Source: Actinomycetales bacterium
GTDB taxonomy: Bacteria; Actinomycetota; Actinomycetes; Actinomycetales; Microbacteriaceae
Direction of reading: 5' to 3'
Assembly (NCBI GenBank): GCA_015654475.1
Contig: JAATGV010000035.1
Coordinates: 1-32,868, forward strand
Length of the DNA: 32,868 nt
This document shows positions 1 through 8,460 of the stretch, piece by piece; within the stretch, counting starts at the first letter, position 1, and each line of letters starts with the position of its first letter. The notes beneath the pieces are model-generated. The model did not search any database and was not told where the DNA came from. It saw only the letters and a program-made list of their open reading frames with translations. The translations under genes were made by a program, and so were the position numbers.

Positions 1-49
1 CCGCCCTCTCACGGCGGTAACACCGGTTCGAATCCGGTTGGGGTCACCA
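1..49 (+). tRNA. tRNA-Glu (anticodon CUC), 3' part only
   Basis: The window begins inside this tRNA. The anticodon stem CCGCC (1-5) pairs with GGCGG (13-17), and the seven-base loop between them carries CTC at 8-10, the anticodon for glutamate codon GAG. The T arm follows, with stem ACCGG/CCGGT around the TTCGAAT loop, then the 3' acceptor strand, discriminator A and an encoded CCA ending at 49. The D arm and 5' acceptor strand lie outside the window. The identity rests on the anticodon alone. Confidence 0.9.
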
Positions 50-50
50 A

Positions 51-84
51 TGGCTTAAGCCCTCGTTTACGGGGGCTTCAGCCA
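51..84 (+). terminator. Hairpin terminator after tRNA-Glu
   Basis: A 9-bp stem (57-65 with 70-78, one T-G wobble) closes a TTTA loop. It is extended by an outer TGGCT/AGCCA stem (51-55 with 80-84) across a single mismatch. It starts two bases after the tRNA CCA end. The following T-run is short, so it could also act as a processing or protective structure. Confidence 0.7.
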
Positions 85-146
85 TTTCCGTCTGCATCTC
101 GACGAGAAGCTATCACCGACCTTGTACCCGGCTCCCGGCTTTCTCA

Positions 147-441
147 TGCAGACGCCCCCACCCGGAACCTGGCAAGTGCGAACGTGGCGTCTCGTCGACA
201 CCACTTTTAGTCTGGTTGACGCATGCCGTATTCGTGCAGACGCCCCCACCCGAACTCGTTGCGCCCCACTATGCCGAGCAGCGGAGGCCCCACATGTCGG
301 GCAAAAATACGTATGCCCGCCGTTTGTGGGGGTTTCGGGTGGGGGCGTCTGCATTTACTTGCCGGTAAGCGGCCAGTCACACAGCAATCGGCGCCGCCCC
401 GGCAGACAGCCTTCGAAAACAATGGGATGGGGGCGTCTGCA
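147..441. repeat. Four copies of an 18-bp motif in mirror-symmetric layout
   Basis: The motif TGCAGACGCCCCCACCCG occurs exactly at 147-164 and 235-252 on the + strand and exactly at 336-353 on the - strand. A fourth copy at 424-441 on the - strand differs at two positions. Copies 1 and 2 start 88 bp apart, and copies 3 and 4 also start 88 bp apart, so all four are mirror images about position 294. The DNA between the motifs is not itself an inverted repeat, so this is not a simple large palindrome. In each copy the motif begins with NTG in the same phase (ATG, GTG, ATG, CTG). Function is unknown; protein-binding sites or a degraded short mobile element are possible. Confidence 0.75.
288..331. 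other. Nested hairpin in the centre of the repeat cluster
   Basis: CCCCACA (288-294) pairs with TGTGGGG (325-331), and inside it CGGGCA (298-303) pairs with TGCCCG (314-319) around a 10-base A/T-rich loop. It sits between the inner motif copies, offset about 15 bp from the symmetry point. It could be a structured RNA or a cruciform; no role can be assigned. Confidence 0.45.
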
Positions 442-513
442 GATATGGGGCCACGAGCCGAATAGTCTGGCCGAGGTGCATGTCAGGGTAGGGGTGCGCC
501 ATCATTCAGGTGA

Positions 514-577
514 TCAGCTTCAACGCACGTCAGCTTCAACGCACGTCAGCCTCAGCACCCATCAGCTTCAACGCACG
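514..577. repeat. 16-bp tandem repeat, four units
   Basis: TCAGCTTCAACGCACG starts at 514, 530 and 562, and a degenerate unit (TCAGCCTCAGCACCCA) fills 546-561, giving a strict 16-bp period. It lies 14 bp beyond the stop codon of the lipid kinase gene. Three identical units suggest recent slippage or selection on the sequence. Confidence 0.8.
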
Positions 578-590
578 TCACGGTCTGCAC

Positions 591-1499
591 TCAGCACAGC
601 ACGTGCAACGCCCCAGGCAGCACGGTGACGTCGAACGGCGAAAAGCCGATGTGTTCCCCGTCCCCGTAACCCATTTGCGCCTCGTGCCCTTCAGCCACGT
701 CAATGGTGGCGTGCGTTCCCGGTTCGATATGCACCTCGGGCCGGCTTCCGTGTGTCGCAGCGATGAGCTTGGGAAGCAAAGAGATCACCTTCCAGGCAGG
801 CATGGCGTCTACCGCGAAGATGCGGAACCGGCCCTCGGTGTTCGTCGCTTCAGGCACGATCCTGATCCCGCCACCGATAGTGGGGATGAGCGTCACGCTG
901 AAAAGCAGCTTCTTCCCCACGAAGACATGGTCAGCGTTGCGGCCCAGGATGTCGACTGGCCGAAACCTGAACAGCGCGAGGATGACGGCGATCTGGTATT
1001 TGAATGGACCGACGCGCAGCTTGATGCCGTTGGCAATACGGTTGATGACGGCATCGTATCCGACAGAGAGTGCACCTGCGATACGGGTGGAGCCCCCGCG
1101 ATGCTGCACATTCAACAAGTCAACAGGCCGAGGTGTTGCCCACGACTCATTGATTCTGCTGATGGCCTGATCGACTTTACGAAGCGGAATGCCAAGCGAT
1201 CGCACAAAATCGTTGCCGGAGCCGGTTGGCACGATCCCGATGGGGATGGTCGGTTTTTCGTTGATAACGGAATGCAGCAGACCGTCTCCGCCGACAAGTA
1301 CTAGGGCGTCGATTGTGTCGGAGTCAAGCGCCTTTCGCACGGCACTGCGACCAGCAGACGCTGTCGCTTCGCTGATGACCGTGATCTCGTACCCTAGCCT
1401 TTCGAACTCGCGAACTGCGGTACTTGCGACTGAACGCCCCCGGCCTGCGGCCGAATCCGGGTTGACGACGAGTCCGATTCTGCGGTGGTGTGGATGCAT
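591..1499 (-). CDS. Diacylglycerol/lipid kinase family protein (YegS/DagK type)
   Basis: This 302-residue protein carries the diacylglycerol kinase catalytic fold. GGDG (residues 70-73) sits in a hydrophobic strand and loop that bind nucleotide, and PTGSGNDF (91-98) is the second hallmark of the family. The N-terminal IGLVVNPDSAAGRG segment matches the usual opening. Family members phosphorylate diacylglycerol or related lipids on the cytoplasmic face of the membrane, recycling lipid for phospholipid or glycolipid synthesis; the exact lipid cannot be read from sequence. The length is normal. There is no Shine-Dalgarno sequence before the ATG, but a TAGAAT box lies 10 bp upstream, so the transcript may be leaderless or nearly so. 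It is divergent from the downstream hydrolase gene, with 88 bp between the start codons. Confidence 0.85.
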   Translation of the reverse strand: MHPHHRRIGLVVNPDSAAGRGRSVASTAVREFERLGYEITVISEATASAGRSAVRKALDSDTIDALVLVGGDGLLHSVINEKPTIPIGIVPTGSGNDFVRSLGIPLRKVDQAISRINESWATPRPVDLLNVQHRGGSTRIAGALSVGYDAVINRIANGIKLRVGPFKYQIAVILALFRFRPVDILGRNADHVFVGKKLLFSVTLIPTIGGGIRIVPEATNTEGRFRIFAVDAMPAWKVISLLPKLIAATHGSRPEVHIEPGTHATIDVAEGHEAQMGYGDGEHIGFSPFDVTVLPGALHVLC

Positions 1500-1587
1500 G
1501 GTGGATGCAATTCTATTGGGCCTATCGGCCGCATCCGGTCAGGCCGTTTATCAGACTTCGCTCTCGACTAGTGCGACAATGGCTTTC

Positions 1588-2229
1588 ATGAAGATCACAA
1601 AATTTGAGCACGCGTTTGTAGCCATTGAGGTTGACGATTCAACTATAGTGATCGATCCAGGCAAGTTTTCGCACAACCTTCCAGAGCTATCGAATGTCGT
1701 CGGTGTTGTGTTGACCCACGAGCACGACGACCATACATTCGCGCCCCATCTCGCCGCGATCCGCTCTGCCTTTCCAGACGTGCCGATTTGGGGCACTGCA
1801 GGCAGTCAGGCGGCGCTGGCGCAGGCAGGGATCCCCGTCACATCAGTCACCCCGGGCGACGAGGTCACTGTCGGCCCATTCACGCTCGGCTTCTACGGCG
1901 GGGCCCACGCCATCATCCATTCGTCGATTCCTCAGATCGCGAACCTCGGCGTCTCGGTGAACTCGAAATTCTTCTATTCCGGCGACTCGTTCGTGGTGCC
2001 GCAGCACGAGGTCGATGTGCTCGCGGTGCCGTCATCTGCGCCGTGGCTCAAGGTTGCCGAGGTGATGGACTATGTCGCGGCAGTGAAACCCAAGGTGGCT
2101 TTCCCCACGCATGATGCGCTGTGGGCTGAGCCAGGCATCGCGCTGACCAATGCACGCATCTCAGAAGTGGTCTCGTCGTTGGGCGGCACGTTTGCGCCCT
2201 TGAATCCAGGTGAACAGTTGGAGGTATAG
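1588..2229 (+). CDS. Metallo-beta-lactamase-fold metal-dependent hydrolase
   Basis: This 213-residue protein has the metal-binding motif HEHDDH (residues 44-49), followed by a histidine at 107, the aspartate of YSGDS (133) and the histidine of FPTHD (175), all expected for the two-metal beta-lactamase fold. The small size and the beta-strand opening resemble the UlaG/UPF0173-like group, whose members hydrolyse phosphodiester, lactone or amide bonds; the substrate here is unknown. The frame stays open far upstream, but homology-like sequence starts at ATG 1588 (MKITKFEHAF), and an ATG three codons earlier is the alternative. The stop TAG touches the GTG of the antiporter gene, so the two are translationally coupled. 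Confidence 0.85.
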   Translation: MKITKFEHAFVAIEVDDSTIVIDPGKFSHNLPELSNVVGVVLTHEHDDHTFAPHLAAIRSAFPDVPIWGTAGSQAALAQAGIPVTSVTPGDEVTVGPFTLGFYGGAHAIIHSSIPQIANLGVSVNSKFFYSGDSFVVPQHEVDVLAVPSSAPWLKVAEVMDYVAAVKPKVAFPTHDALWAEPGIALTNARISEVVSSLGGTFAPLNPGEQLEV

Positions 2230-3972
2230 GTGGATGCTCTCGTTCTCTTCGTCCTGCTGAGTGCGGCAGTCCTCGTTGCGGCTGTTGCCAGGCGCTTGGG
2301 CTGGCCTGCACCGTTGCTCGTCGTCGCGCTCGCCATCGCGGTATCTCTTCTCCCTGGCCTACCTGACTTCTCTATCGATTCGGAACTCACGCTGACGGTG
2401 GTACTGCCACCGCTGCTCTACTCGGCGGCACTCGAGGTTTCCATTGTCAGTTTTCAGCAAGTCAGGAATTCCATTTGGCGGCTGGGGGTCTGGCTCGTTC
2501 TCGTGTCAGCGGTCGTAGTCGGCGCCGTCATCTTCGTGCTGGTTCCCGACATGACCTGGCCTGTGGCCCTGCTCATTGGTGCGATTGTTGCCCCGCCTGA
2601 TGCGGTGTCAGCCGTGGCGATCGGCCGCCGGGTTGGATTACCACGGCGCGTAATGACCATTTTGACGGGCGAGAGCCTTGTCAACGATGCTTCGTCATTG
2701 ACGATCTTCAAGGTAGCGCTGGCCATTGTCGGAGGCGCGTCGCTGTCGCTATCTGACGATCTGTGGATCTTCGTGGCCGCGGTCGTAGTCGGGGTGTTGG
2801 TTGGAGCCGTCTCCGGTTTGGTGTTCTTGTTGCTGCGAAGGCTGTTTCGCGATCCGCCGATTCAGATTCTCTTAGGGCTTATGCTGCCATTTTTCGTATA
2901 TGTCGGAGCTGAGCATTTTTCTGGTTCGGGAGTACTCGCGGTCGTCACAGCGGGACTCATCGTAGGCTTCAACTCATCGAAATCTGATTATCAGCTTCGT
3001 TTGCAAGAACAGCCGGTTTGGAACGCATTGAATCTGCTTCTGGAGAGTTTTGTTTTCGCGTTGATTGGCCTGCAATTCCACACTGTTCTCGACAATATTG
3101 TCAATGGCGATCGCGGCCTGGCCTGGAGCATTGGTGTTGCTGCTCTCACCGTTTTGACGTGCATTGCAGTGCGGTTTGGTTTCGTGTTTATTTCGAGTTC
3201 CGTTGGCAATCTGCGTGCTCGCCGGCGAGAGCAGTCGCAGCCAGGGCGGGAGGACAAGGACATGTCGCCCCGCAGTCTTCGCGATCAACGCGAGCAAAGG
3301 CAGAATGCCCGCCGCCGCAATCGCAGAACTGGCGAAGTGGTGTTGTCGTGGCAGGAGATGTTCGTGATTTCCTGGTCGGGAATGCGTGGCGTGGTCACGC
3401 TTGCCGCTGCAGTGAGCGTTCCTGCGGTCATGGCCTCTGGCTTGCAGGTTCCGGCGCATGACCTGATCGTTTTCATTGCTTTTGTCGTGACGGTCAGCAC
3501 GTTGTTGATGCAAGGATTGACGCTTCCTCTTGTCGCGCGTTGGCTCGATGTCATCGATCACGAACGAGAGGATCGCGACCACGAGGCGAAGGCCCGATTC
3601 CTGTATGAGTCGTTGGACGAGGCGGCATTGAGCATTGTGGAGGATGCGAAGCGCGATCCAGAAAAGTACCCTGGCGCAGGTGTCGCGGTAGTTGCCGCTA
3701 TTCAGGCTCGGATAAGGAACAGCGAGGGGAATGATCTTCCTACTTCCGTCGGGTCTGAGGCTCAGGACGGCTTGCCTGCGGGGCAACTCAGTCAGGGAGG
3801 GTTCGATGCCTCCCGCGAGGCGGTAACCCGCATTCGTCGAGAAGTGTTGGCGCGTAGGCGAAACATTCTCACCCGCGAGCGCAACGCAGGCACCATTGAC
3901 GAGGAGCTTGTGAAGGAGATCCTTCTGGTGTTCGATGCGGATGAGTTGTTGTTGGACAACCGGGGTTATTAG
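2230..3972 (+). CDS. Na+/H+ antiporter, CPA1 family
   Basis: The 580-residue protein is a multi-pass membrane protein of the cation:proton antiporter-1 type. APPDAVSAVAIGRR and LTGESLVNDASSL, both in the middle of the membrane domain, match the ion-binding and unwound-helix motifs of NhaP/YjcE-like exchangers. It would exchange cytoplasmic Na+ (or K+) for external H+. A strongly charged loop (about residues 327-370) interrupts the membrane part, and roughly the last 140 residues form a charged soluble tail, probably a regulatory cytoplasmic domain. The GTG start follows the hydrolase stop with no gap and has a GGAGG at 2220-2224. Coupling to a hydrolase gene is of unknown meaning. Confidence 0.9.
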   Translation: MDALVLFVLLSAAVLVAAVARRLGWPAPLLVVALAIAVSLLPGLPDFSIDSELTLTVVLPPLLYSAALEVSIVSFQQVRNSIWRLGVWLVLVSAVVVGAVIFVLVPDMTWPVALLIGAIVAPPDAVSAVAIGRRVGLPRRVMTILTGESLVNDASSLTIFKVALAIVGGASLSLSDDLWIFVAAVVVGVLVGAVSGLVFLLLRRLFRDPPIQILLGLMLPFFVYVGAEHFSGSGVLAVVTAGLIVGFNSSKSDYQLRLQEQPVWNALNLLLESFVFALIGLQFHTVLDNIVNGDRGLAWSIGVAALTVLTCIAVRFGFVFISSSVGNLRARRREQSQPGREDKDMSPRSLRDQREQRQNARRRNRRTGEVVLSWQEMFVISWSGMRGVVTLAAAVSVPAVMASGLQVPAHDLIVFIAFVVTVSTLLMQGLTLPLVARWLDVIDHEREDRDHEAKARFLYESLDEAALSIVEDAKRDPEKYPGAGVAVVAAIQARIRNSEGNDLPTSVGSEAQDGLPAGQLSQGGFDASREAVTRIRREVLARRRNILTRERNAGTIDEELVKEILLVFDADELLLDNRGY

Positions 3973-4125
3973 GGACCGACTGGATACCGCCCGCGCTGCA
4001 CGAGAAGCCCGCGTCGGCTCACGGATTCGAATGCATCCTTTATACCTAAGGTTTCTTGGCTTTTCTCGTGTTCCTCATTAGGCTGTATCCGGGGGGATTC
4101 TGTACCCTTTGTCGACCGTGCGGAA

Positions 4126-6531
4126 GTGATGTTTTTGAAGTGGGGGGAGATGCAACTCTCGAGTGCGCAGCTTGTCGGCGCATCTGACGAGACTCTCATT
4201 GAGGCGACCCGCGCCGGCAATAACAATGCTTACGCGGAGTTGTGGAGTCGGCATTCGCCAGCTGCCCTTATCGCCGCTCGCTCAGTCACACGGCTCGAAG
4301 ATCCGGACGACCTGGTCTCCGAAGCGTTCACCCGCATTCTGCAAGCTCTTCACGAAGGCCGTGGGCCATCGACAGCATTCCGGCCTTATCTTCTTGTCTC
4401 AGTGCGAAACATCGCCGTCAGTCGTAGCCGTGCCCGCCGCGAGACGAATCTCGAAGAGGCCGAGGAGATCGCCGACCCGCTACTGACGGAGGCGAAGATG
4501 GTGGCAAGCTTCGAGCAGTCTGCGGTTGCCACCGCTTATCAGACTTTGCCTAAGCGCTGGCAGCAGGTGCTGTGGTACAGCGAGGTCGAGAACATGCCGA
4601 CCGAGAATATCAGCGTGATCCTCGGGGTGTCGCCAAAGAATGTTCCCACTTTGGCCTTCCGCGCTCGTGAAGGTCTGCGTCAGGCTTGGATCCAGGCGCA
4701 TATTTCTTCGACGGCGCCGTCGAGCGAGCATCGCTGGGTACTCGGCCAGCTGGGCCGCTACACCCGCGGCGCGGTCACTGAGTCGCGTCGGGCTCGGATC
4801 GATAATCACCTAGCCGAGTGCCGTGACTGCGCGAAGAAGGCGAGTGAGGCGAGAACCGTCGGTTCGACTCTCGCATTAGCTCTGCTTGGGCTCGTGCTCG
4901 GCGGCGGTGCAACCGCGTATGCCGCGTGGACGGGTGTTGGCGTGGCCGCAGCTTCAGCCGCCACCCTTACAGGAACTCTTGTCAGCGAGAGCGCCAGAGT
5001 TGCCGTGGCCGCGAGTTCGGGCGCAGGTTCGACCGCGGCCAGTGGATCGATGGCCCAGCTTGGCTTCTTCGCAAGGATCGGTCAGTGGTCGGCTGCATCC
5101 CCCGGTATTGCCATCTCCACGGGCGTCCTCGTCGTGATTGGCGCGGTCGGCGCCGCCGCGCTGGCTGCGAACCTTATCAGCGGCGGGGGCGCGTCGAGCA
5201 ACCTCGTTGCTGAGCCAGCATCGTCCATTGCTGCGCCGAACACGACACAGCCGTCAAGCTCCGCGCCAGTTCCGTCTGCCACGACAACGCCGAACGCGAC
5301 GGCCATCCCGGCTGTGGTTGTGCTACCGACTGCGGGTGTGCCCGCGACCACCGTCGCTCCCCCACCTACGACGATGCCGCCAACGCCGTCCACATCACCG
5401 ACGGCATCGCCCTCGGCCACAACGACACCCTCGGTCGGAGCAACCCTCTCCGCATCTGCGTCACCATCGCTGACAACGCCGGAGCCTCCCGTGCTGATCG
5501 CCAACACCGCAACAGTTGATACGGCGAACGGCGCCCTCTCCCCTGTCTTCACCGGCGAGGCGATCTCAGGCAGTTCCGTCACGGTTCAGATCGATGGGCA
5601 GAACGTTGATTCAACGCAGGCCACGGCGAAGCACACATGGTCGAGCGTCCCGAGGATTCAACTGACGGCGGGCATGCACACAGCCACAATCGCCTTCCAG
5701 TCGCCGACAGGCGCCAACGCAGTGCAAACGATGGACTTCGCGCTGGTCTCGCCCTCTGCCGTCATCGGCTTCGCCCCCGGCACGTTTAGCCCGCAGATTG
5801 AGGTTTCGGGTATCGCCGGCACCACATATCAATTGCTCGTCGACGGCCAGACGATGACGACGATGACGCTTGGAGACGATGGCAACGCGGTGACTCACAG
5901 TCTGCCGCCCATCGCGTGGGACACTTTGAGCGCCGCGGCCGTGACGCTCCAGGCGGTCTCAGCAGACAGAGTCGGGCCGGAGGTCGCGCTTGCACTTCCT
6001 GCCGTGGTTCCCGAAATCTCCACCGTGGATACTGGCGGCGGCGCGTTCTATCCGGTCGTCTCCGGGCGTGCCCCGGCCGGCGCCACAGTGAATGTCACGG
6101 ATGGGGCGGATAGGGTCAGCGTAGTTGCCGACTCGTCTGGCGAATGGAAGACAGGCCAGCTTGAGAACGTCACTACGGGCGCACCCACATTCGTGTCTGC
6201 ATCAATCGGTGACGGGGTCGCGGCCGCCTCAACCACGTTCACGGTCAAGGACTACTATCTCGTTGTCACCCCATCGGTGGGTGCGGGAACGGAGCCCTTC
6301 CCCCGAATGTTCATTGACTTGATCGTCGGCGTGACCTATACCGTGACGGCCGCACCCTACGGTACTTGTCAAACCGCGTTCAGCACGACCGTGGTGGCGA
6401 CAAGCAACCGCACCCAGGTCATTTTCCCCGCTTGCCAAATGGGAAACTACGACGGGATATTCGCACAAGCGATTTCCGAGGACCGCAGCGGTCCCCTAGC
6501 AACCGCCCTGCAGAATCCACCCAGTGAGTAA
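4126..6531 (+). CDS. ECF sigma factor fused to anti-sigma, membrane and surface domains
   Basis: One 801-residue chain combines parts normally made as separate proteins. Residues about 20-100 are sigma region 2 (SDETLIEATRAGN onward, then FRPYLLVSVRNIAVSRSR) and about 130-190 are sigma region 4. Residues 228-235 (HLAECRDC) match the HxxxCxxC zinc-binding motif of anti-sigma factors. Two hydrophobic helices follow (about 244-270 and 326-352), then a Pro/Ser/Thr-rich stretch (about 365-465) and several beta-rich, Ig-like repeats to the end. I infer that the sigma part is held at the membrane while the C-terminus lies outside the cell, so that a surface signal could release or activate transcription. 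Sigma factors with C-terminal extensions are known in actinobacteria, but the target genes here are unknown. The start could be GTG 4126, ATG 4129 or ATG 4150; only the last leaves a typical length before region 2. Confidence 0.85.
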   Translation: MMFLKWGEMQLSSAQLVGASDETLIEATRAGNNNAYAELWSRHSPAALIAARSVTRLEDPDDLVSEAFTRILQALHEGRGPSTAFRPYLLVSVRNIAVSRSRARRETNLEEAEEIADPLLTEAKMVASFEQSAVATAYQTLPKRWQQVLWYSEVENMPTENISVILGVSPKNVPTLAFRAREGLRQAWIQAHISSTAPSSEHRWVLGQLGRYTRGAVTESRRARIDNHLAECRDCAKKASEARTVGSTLALALLGLVLGGGATAYAAWTGVGVAAASAATLTGTLVSESARVAVAASSGAGSTAASGSMAQLGFFARIGQWSAASPGIAISTGVLVVIGAVGAAALAANLISGGGASSNLVAEPASSIAAPNTTQPSSSAPVPSATTTPNATAIPAVVVLPTAGVPATTVAPPPTTMPPTPSTSPTASPSATTTPSVGATLSASASPSLTTPEPPVLIANTATVDTANGALSPVFTGEAISGSSVTVQIDGQNVDSTQATAKHTWSSVPRIQLTAGMHTATIAFQSPTGANAVQTMDFALVSPSAVIGFAPGTFSPQIEVSGIAGTTYQLLVDGQTMTTMTLGDDGNAVTHSLPPIAWDTLSAAAVTLQAVSADRVGPEVALALPAVVPEISTVDTGGGAFYPVVSGRAPAGATVNVTDGADRVSVVADSSGEWKTGQLENVTTGAPTFVSASIGDGVAAASTTFTVKDYYLVVTPSVGAGTEPFPRMFIDLIVGVTYTVTAAPYGTCQTAFSTTVVATSNRTQVIFPACQMGNYDGIFAQAISEDRSGPLATALQNPPSE

Positions 6532-6708
6532 CTGGTGCCCGTAATAGGCGAAGCGAATTTTCGATCGATATCGCGCCGATGGGTTTCTGCACCGTCTTGT
6601 AAGCCGCCGATTCGGCATCCCTACCGCAGAAGCGTTCACTTATCAGGCATCCATTGGGTCGCTCGTTGAAGACCTAAATGCCGAAAATCGACGGGGACGA
6701 GAAGTTAG

Positions 6709-7974
6709 CTACCCGCGGCGCGCACGAATCACCGGCAGCTGCCGGGTCGCCTCCGACTGCGGCAATTCACGCAGACCGAACAACGCCAGGAGGCCGCCGA
6801 TCGCGCAGGCACACACAATGCCCACCACAGCGTGCCACCAAGGGCCATTGGCCAACAGAACACCCACGCCCCATCCGATCAGACTCGACCCGGCGTAGTA
6901 GAACAGCTGGTAGAACGCTGACGCCTGCGCGCGCCCTGCCGACACTAGGCGCGGGGTCAGCGCGCTTGATAGCGGGCTGGTGGTGAAGTAGCCGTAGGTG
7001 AACAGGACGAGCCCGAGAATCGCGACGATCAGGCTCGGCACCAGCGTGAGCAGTGCACCCGTGATCATCATGGCCACGCCGATGGCGATCGTCCGTCGCG
7101 AGCCGATGCGAAAAGCGATGGTGCCTGCGAATCGGCTTGCGACGGTGCCGACAAGATAGACGACGAAGATCATGCTAGTGAGCGACATGGGAAGCGCGAA
7201 CGGCGGCTGTTCGAAGTGGTAACCGATGTAACTGTACATCGACACGAAACCACCCATCAGCATGAAGGCGATCCCGTACACCGCCCACAACTGTGGGTTC
7301 GTGAGCCCCGCCGTGAACCTTTGCTTCATCGGCAGCACAGGCTCCCCGAGGGCACGGCGTAGCTTGACCGGTACGAAACCACGAGCAGTTGGCACCACAA
7401 GCAGAAACACGGCCGCGGCGACGACGCACATACCTGCGACCGCCAGGATACCCATCCGCCAACCGAACCCGTCGCCAACAAGACCAGCGACGATTCGCCC
7501 CGACAGGCCGCCCACAGTGTTGCCCGAAACAAACGTGCCCGCGGCGACCGCCAGATACTTCGGGTGGATCTCTTCACCCAGGTAGGCGATCGCAACGGCC
7601 GGCAGCGCGCCGAGGGCCACCCCCTCGACGAAGCGCACCCCCAACAGAATTTCCCAGGTGGGCGAGAACGGGGTGATCAGGCCGATCGCCGCCGCCAGCA
7701 CCGCCGAATATTCCATCGCGCGCACCCGCCCGTAGCGATCGGCCAACGCAGCCCACACGAGAACCGACAGACCGAGGCCGGCGGTCGCCATGGAGATCGA
7801 CAGGCCTGCCTGATCGGGCCCAAGGCCCTCGTCCGCGGTGATCAACGGCAGCAACGACTGCGTGGAATACAACTGTGCGAAAGTGGCGAAACCCGCGGCG
7901 AATAATGCCACCAGAATGCGGCGATACTCGATATCTTTGCGGTTGTATCCCGACCAGCTGGAAGAAAGCGACAT
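6709..7974 (-). CDS. MFS transporter, YnfM-like
   Basis: A 421-residue protein with about twelve hydrophobic segments. FATFAQLYSTQSLLPLI in the first helix and ALADRYGRVRAMEYS in the loop between helices 2 and 3 are typical of the major facilitator superfamily and resemble the YnfM branch of drug/metabolite exporters. It would work as a proton-coupled carrier in the cell membrane; the substrate is not evident. The ATG lacks a clear ribosome-binding site, but a TAGAAT box lies 9 bp upstream, as for the lipid kinase, so the message may be near-leaderless. It converges with the sigma-fusion gene across 177 bp in which I see only a weak hairpin. Confidence 0.88.
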   Translation of the reverse strand: MSLSSSWSGYNRKDIEYRRILVALFAAGFATFAQLYSTQSLLPLITADEGLGPDQAGLSISMATAGLGLSVLVWAALADRYGRVRAMEYSAVLAAAIGLITPFSPTWEILLGVRFVEGVALGALPAVAIAYLGEEIHPKYLAVAAGTFVSGNTVGGLSGRIVAGLVGDGFGWRMGILAVAGMCVVAAAVFLLVVPTARGFVPVKLRRALGEPVLPMKQRFTAGLTNPQLWAVYGIAFMLMGGFVSMYSYIGYHFEQPPFALPMSLTSMIFVVYLVGTVASRFAGTIAFRIGSRRTIAIGVAMMITGALLTLVPSLIVAILGLVLFTYGYFTTSPLSSALTPRLVSAGRAQASAFYQLFYYAGSSLIGWGVGVLLANGPWWHAVVGIVCACAIGGLLALFGLRELPQSEATRQLPVIRARRG

Positions 7975-8262
7975 GACTACGTAATTCTAGTGCGGATGAG
8001 CCAGTCACGGACATGCCTGTACGCGTACGGTGTGGAGATTACCCGAACTTCTGCGATGCGGGATCGGTTGGTCGTTGCTTGTGGGGCCGGGTCGGCGTGT
8101 GAAGTCCGGCCCACGCGCCTTGCAGAGCGTGCATTCAGGGCGGCGGAGGTGCATTGGTGATCCTGGCAGTCCTCGGAAAGCATGAATAATATACGATATT
8201 CGGTCGAAATCGCGGGCCAACCTGGTATCGGAGAATTGTCACAGTGGGTTTGATATATGATT

Positions 8263-8277
8263 TTGACTTGAAGTCAA
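8263..8277. promoter_or_regulatory. Perfect palindrome overlapping a -35 box (operator candidate)
   Basis: TTGACTT-G-AAGTCAA is a perfect 7-1-7 palindrome. It overlaps a second one, TGAAGT-CA-ACTTCA (8269-8282), and a further TGAAGTT lies at 8314-8320. TTGACT (8263-8268) is also a good -35 box, with TAAAAT at 8288-8293 as -10 (19-bp spacing, slightly long). A regulator bound here would block that promoter. No regulator gene is adjacent. Confidence 0.55.
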
Positions 8278-8378
8278 CTTCACTGAATAAAATCAACGCA
8301 AATATGCACTTGTTGAAGTTTTGCTATTACGCTATGCCACTACCCCGCAATCCAAGAAGCGCATCAATATTATACGAT

Positions 8379-8408
8379 TTGATTTCCCTAAATCCGTCAC
8401 ACTAGAGT
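8379..8408 (+). promoter_or_regulatory. Second promoter candidate before the peptide ORF
   Basis: TTGATT at 8379-8384 and TAGAGT at 8403-8408 are separated by 18 bp and lie about 50 bp before the GTG of the peptide ORF. This is a consensus-like match only; no start site is visible. Confidence 0.35.
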
Positions 8409-8460
8409 TTCTGCGAGGGAAATTTCATCTAGAGCAACATATCGTTGCGGGGGGACTGTC

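Larger units (their letters stand above)
85..590. other. Gene-free region between tRNA-Glu and the lipid kinase
   Basis: I see no convincing protein gene in this 506-base stretch. The open frames crossing it are proline- and arginine-rich, have no recognisable domain, and their starts coincide with the repeated motif. The region instead holds four copies of an 18-bp motif arranged symmetrically, a nested hairpin near its centre, and a 16-bp tandem repeat next to the 3' end of the lipid kinase gene. Confidence 0.6.
7975..8460. other. Long control region, AT-rich half before the peptide/exporter genes
   Basis: This 486-base interval has no convincing gene. The half next to the transporter (to about 8160) has ordinary high GC. 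From about 8180 to 8450 it is visibly AT-rich, unlike its surroundings, and contains palindromes and promoter-like boxes described separately. A 23-codon frame from ATG 8182 has no clear ribosome-binding site and was not called. The composition shift could mark acquired DNA or simply a strong regulated promoter region. Confidence 0.6.

Noticed and set aside
122-628. 168-codon frame crossing the repeat cluster
   Set aside because: It is made of the repeated motifs and low-complexity arginine/proline text, has no domain, and runs over the 3' end of the lipid kinase gene.
510-1304. 264-codon frame on the + strand
   Set aside because: It is the mirror of the lipid kinase gene on the opposite strand; the kinase motifs GGDG and PTGSGNDF lie in the minus-strand frame.
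8182-8253. 23-codon frame starting at ATG 8182
   Set aside because: No good ribosome-binding site and no resemblance to the peptide ORF at 8461.
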